DNA of 17,289 nt, taken from Panacagrimonas sp052387335. Its GTDB lineage: Bacteria; Pseudomonadota; Gammaproteobacteria; Nevskiales; Nevskiaceae. The stretch spans positions 1 through 17,289 of the forward strand of contig JBQTJH010000254.1 in NCBI GenBank assembly GCA_052387335.1, in the 5' to 3' direction. How positions within the stretch are numbered: the stretch's first letter is position 1; every line of letters begins with the position of its first letter. The notes under the pieces are model-generated. The model searched no databases and was not told the DNA's origin. It saw only the letters and a program-made list of their open reading frames with translations. Shown one piece after another: positions 15,589 through 17,289 of this stretch. The position numbers and the translations under genes were made by a program.

Positions 15589-16224
15589 TCATAGGCGATA
15601 GGTCGACAACAGCGTTGGCTTGATCACCGCCGCGATGATGGTCACGGCCGCGACGCCCAGCGCCGTGCTGGCCACCATCTGGCTCGGCCAATGGCCCTGC
15701 ATCACCACGCGCGCCAGCACGCCTAGGATGAGCAGCGTGAGCGCGATGAATGTCGCGACTCGGCCATACGATGTGCGCGAGCGCATGACCAGGGTGATAC
15801 CGCACAGGGCGCCGAGCACCAGCCCAGAGGTGGACGGCAGGGACGAGCGTCCGTCCAGCGCCTCGTCAAACGGTCGGGGCACGAACAACCAAAGCCGCAG
15901 CACGGCGTCCAGCCCCTGCGCCAGCAGCAGCCCCAGTCCTGGCCAGATCACACCTGCGCGCCCGGCGCGCAACATCGACACCAGGCTGGCGACGACCAGC
16001 GTCGCCCACAGCGCAGGGAGCTTGAAGAACCGCGACAGCTCCGCTGCCCACTCCGGCTTGGTTCCCAGGCCTGACTGCAGCAGCCGCATCAGTGCCACGT
16101 CGCCCGGCAACGGCCCCGACATAAATTGCGACAGCCCACCCAGGACCAGCGCGAACACCACCAAGCCACCAGCGAGGTACAGACCACGATGATCGATCCT
16201 CAGGGTTGCCTGCGCCGAACCCAC
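15589..16224 (-). CDS. PAP2-superfamily membrane protein with degenerate catalytic motifs
   Basis: An integral inner-membrane protein of 211 residues with about six hydrophobic segments, related to PAP2 lipid phosphatases (phosphatidic acid or undecaprenyl-pyrophosphate type). The three PAP2 motifs are recognisable but altered. KX6RP is R110…R117-P118 (Lys to Arg). PSGH is PSTS at 130-133 (catalytic His lost). SRX5HX3D is A171-R172…H178…Q182 (Ser to Ala, Asp to Gln). Hydrolase activity is therefore doubtful. The GTG start (16222-16224) is chosen because AGGGG (16232-16236) lies seven bases upstream, 10 bp after the tyrosine phosphatase stop. An ATG at 16281 would force a 47-bp overlap. Almost certainly co-transcribed with that phosphatase. 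Confidence 0.78.
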   Translation of the reverse strand: MGSAQATLRIDHRGLYLAGGLVVFALVLGGLSQFMSGPLPGDVALMRLLQSGLGTKPEWAAELSRFFKLPALWATLVVASLVSMLRAGRAGVIWPGLGLLLAQGLDAVLRLWLFVPRPFDEALDGRSSLPSTSGLVLGALCGITLVMRSRTSYGRVATFIALTLLILGVLARVVMQGHWPSQMVASTALGVAAVTIIAAVIKPTLLSTYRL

Positions 16225-16231
16225 GCTCGAA

Positions 16232-16236
16232 CCCCT
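16232..16236 (-). promoter_or_regulatory. Ribosome-binding site supporting a GTG start for the PAP2 gene
   Basis: Minus-strand AGGGG, overlapping the tyrosine phosphatase TAG stop by two bases and seven bases before the GTG at 16222-16224. It favours the short PAP2 form. Confidence 0.55.
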
Positions 16237-17289
16237 ATTCGGTATACAGACGCCGCAACTGGGCCAGGGCCCGCGCATCAACGCCCAGTTGCTGGTCCAG
16301 ATACGCCAGCACCGAGCCGTGGCGTGTTTCCAGTTCCGTAAAGGCGGCGGCCAGCAGCGGCTCGCCCTGGGCGTCGATCAAGGGCTTGGGCGTGCCGGGT
16401 TTGCCGTCGGCGCCGCTGCGCTCCTGGTAGCGGAGCATGGTGCGCGCCACGATGTTGGTGGACGCCAGCGCCGCGTAGTCGACGTCGCCACGTTCGTTGT
16501 CCGGTCGGCGCCACTGCGTGGACAGATGGTAGTCGCGATAAATCACCTCGCGCGGCGTGCCCAGTGCGGTGAGGATCAAGGCCGCGGCCAGTCCGGTGCG
16601 GTCCTGCCCCGCAGAGCAGTTCACGCTCAGCGGCGCTTCCCCCGCGATCAGCGACTGGAACATCCCGGCCAGCTGCGGCTTGAGCATCTGCGGAAAGTCC
16701 GCATACAGGCTGCGTACGCGCGCGCTGGCGGCCTCGGGCTTGGTGTCCGTGCCAAGCCGACCAAACAATATTTCAGCCGGGTAATCCACAGCGAAATAGC
16801 GCGCGCCCGGTTGCGCGCGCCAGTCTGTCGGCTGCAGTGCGCGTTCCTCGGGCGTACGCAAATCGCACAGCACGCGAATTCCCAGCGCAGACAAATATTC
16901 GTAGTCGCCATCGCTGAGCTTGGCCATGGCACCAGAGCGATACAGCTGCCCCCAGCGCACGGTCTTGCCGTCGGCCGCTGGATATCCGCCGAGATCACGA
17001 AAATTGGACGCGCCCTCCAGGGGCAGCAGACGCTCGGCCGCGCGCACCACACGGCCGCGCTCATCCACTAGAGCAAAGTAAGGTCGGACGATATCGTCGA
17101 GGTGCTGCTGATGGCGGCCGTCGGTATCGCCCTGCACCAGCCGACGCATGCGCGTCACCTCGGCGTCGGCCCGGTCCGACACGTACACAAACACCGCACC
17201 GGACGCGTCCCAAAGCAGGACATAGCCATCATAAGCGGCTTGCGTGTACTGAACAAAGTCCAGCGCCTGCGCACAGCTGACACCGAACA
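16235..17289 (-). CDS. Tyrosine protein phosphatase (Y_phosphatase3/MptpB-like) with N-terminal extension; 5' end outside the window
   Basis: The reading frame stays open from the stop at 16235-16237 to the right edge, so the gene is incomplete at its 5' end; a GTG at 17192-17194 is only an internal codon. At least 351 residues are in view. The first about 105 (through YVLLWDASGAVFVYVSD and RPYFALVDERG) look like a beta-sandwich N-terminal domain. The phosphatase domain then begins with the family hallmark LEGASNFRDLGGY and WGQLYRSG, followed by VLCDLRTPEER and the P-loop VNCSAGQDRTG (C-x5-R; Cys codon at 16616-16618). The usual His before the Cys is Asn and the usual Lys is Gln. Members dephosphorylate phosphotyrosine and sometimes phosphoinositides. 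No signal peptide can be judged. It is followed after 10 bp by the PAP2 gene. Confidence 0.9.
   Translation of the reverse strand, partial: FGVSCAQALDFVQYTQAAYDGYVLLWDASGAVFVYVSDRADAEVTRMRRLVQGDTDGRHQQHLDDIVRPYFALVDERGRVVRAAERLLPLEGASNFRDLGGYPAADGKTVRWGQLYRSGAMAKLSDGDYEYLSALGIRVLCDLRTPEERALQPTDWRAQPGARYFAVDYPAEILFGRLGTDTKPEAASARVRSLYADFPQMLKPQLAGMFQSLIAGEAPLSVNCSAGQDRTGLAAALILTALGTPREVIYRDYHLSTQWRRPDNERGDVDYAALASTNIVARTMLRYQERSGADGKPGTPKPLIDAQGEPLLAAAFTELETRHGSVLAYLDQQLGVDARALAQLRRLYTE

Noticed and set aside
16225..16281. Upstream ATG for the PAP2 gene, giving a 230-residue protein
   Set aside because: It would overlap the phosphatase by 47 bp and add a non-hydrophobic, Cys/Pro-rich segment; the GTG at 16224 has a well-placed AGGGG.

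Overview
This is a GC-rich stretch of bacterial chromosome, densely coding, with the gene order and protein types of a gammaproteobacterium. The maf–rng–yhdP order, the rhodanese–tolC pair, the secreted lysyl-endopeptidase-like protease, and a GTGAGGS heptamer repeat of a kind I associate with Xanthomonadales/Lysobacterales all point towards that group. The lineage is an inference; there is no rRNA to confirm it. I see no tRNA, rRNA, CRISPR array, insertion sequence, prophage or integron in the window.

Layout. From 1 to 3157, on the minus strand, lies maf → rng → yhdP: a nucleotide pyrophosphatase, ribonuclease G and an AsmA-like envelope protein. yhdP runs off the left edge and carries an apparent one-base frameshift. 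Divergent from it, a small rhodanese and tolC occupy 3328-4990 on the plus strand. A secreted S1-type protease with a Pro/Gly linker and a GlyGly-CTERM-like tail follows at 5168-6640. It collides tail to tail with a minus-strand POT peptide/proton symporter (6612-8159). Upstream of that on the same strand are an RRM RNA-binding protein (8316-8600) and the DEAD-box helicase RhlE (8688-10055), probably one cold/RNA-remodelling unit that ends in a strong hairpin. Divergent from rhlE is a secreted S9 dipeptidyl-peptidase-type enzyme (10285-12342). The 255-bp gap after it holds no convincing gene. The rest is on the minus strand: an HDOD protein (12598-13437), a D-aminoacylase-type amidohydrolase (13573-15489), a degenerate PAP2 membrane protein (15589-16224) and a tyrosine phosphatase (16235 to the right edge, incomplete).

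How the genes fit together. Most are housekeeping or regulatory. A loose theme is peptide use: a secreted endopeptidase, an exported dipeptidyl peptidase, a proton-coupled di/tripeptide importer and an N-acyl-D-amino-acid deacylase-type enzyme lie within 10 kb, though in separate transcription units. The phosphatase and PAP2 genes are tightly linked and probably form one operon. No gene set here amounts to a clearly new defence, mobile or biosynthetic system. The observations most worth checking are the heptamer repeat at the maf/rng junction, where gain of one unit would fuse the two reading frames; the PAP2 protein that has lost several catalytic residues beside an N-terminally extended phosphatase; the sorted protease; and the yhdP frameshift.
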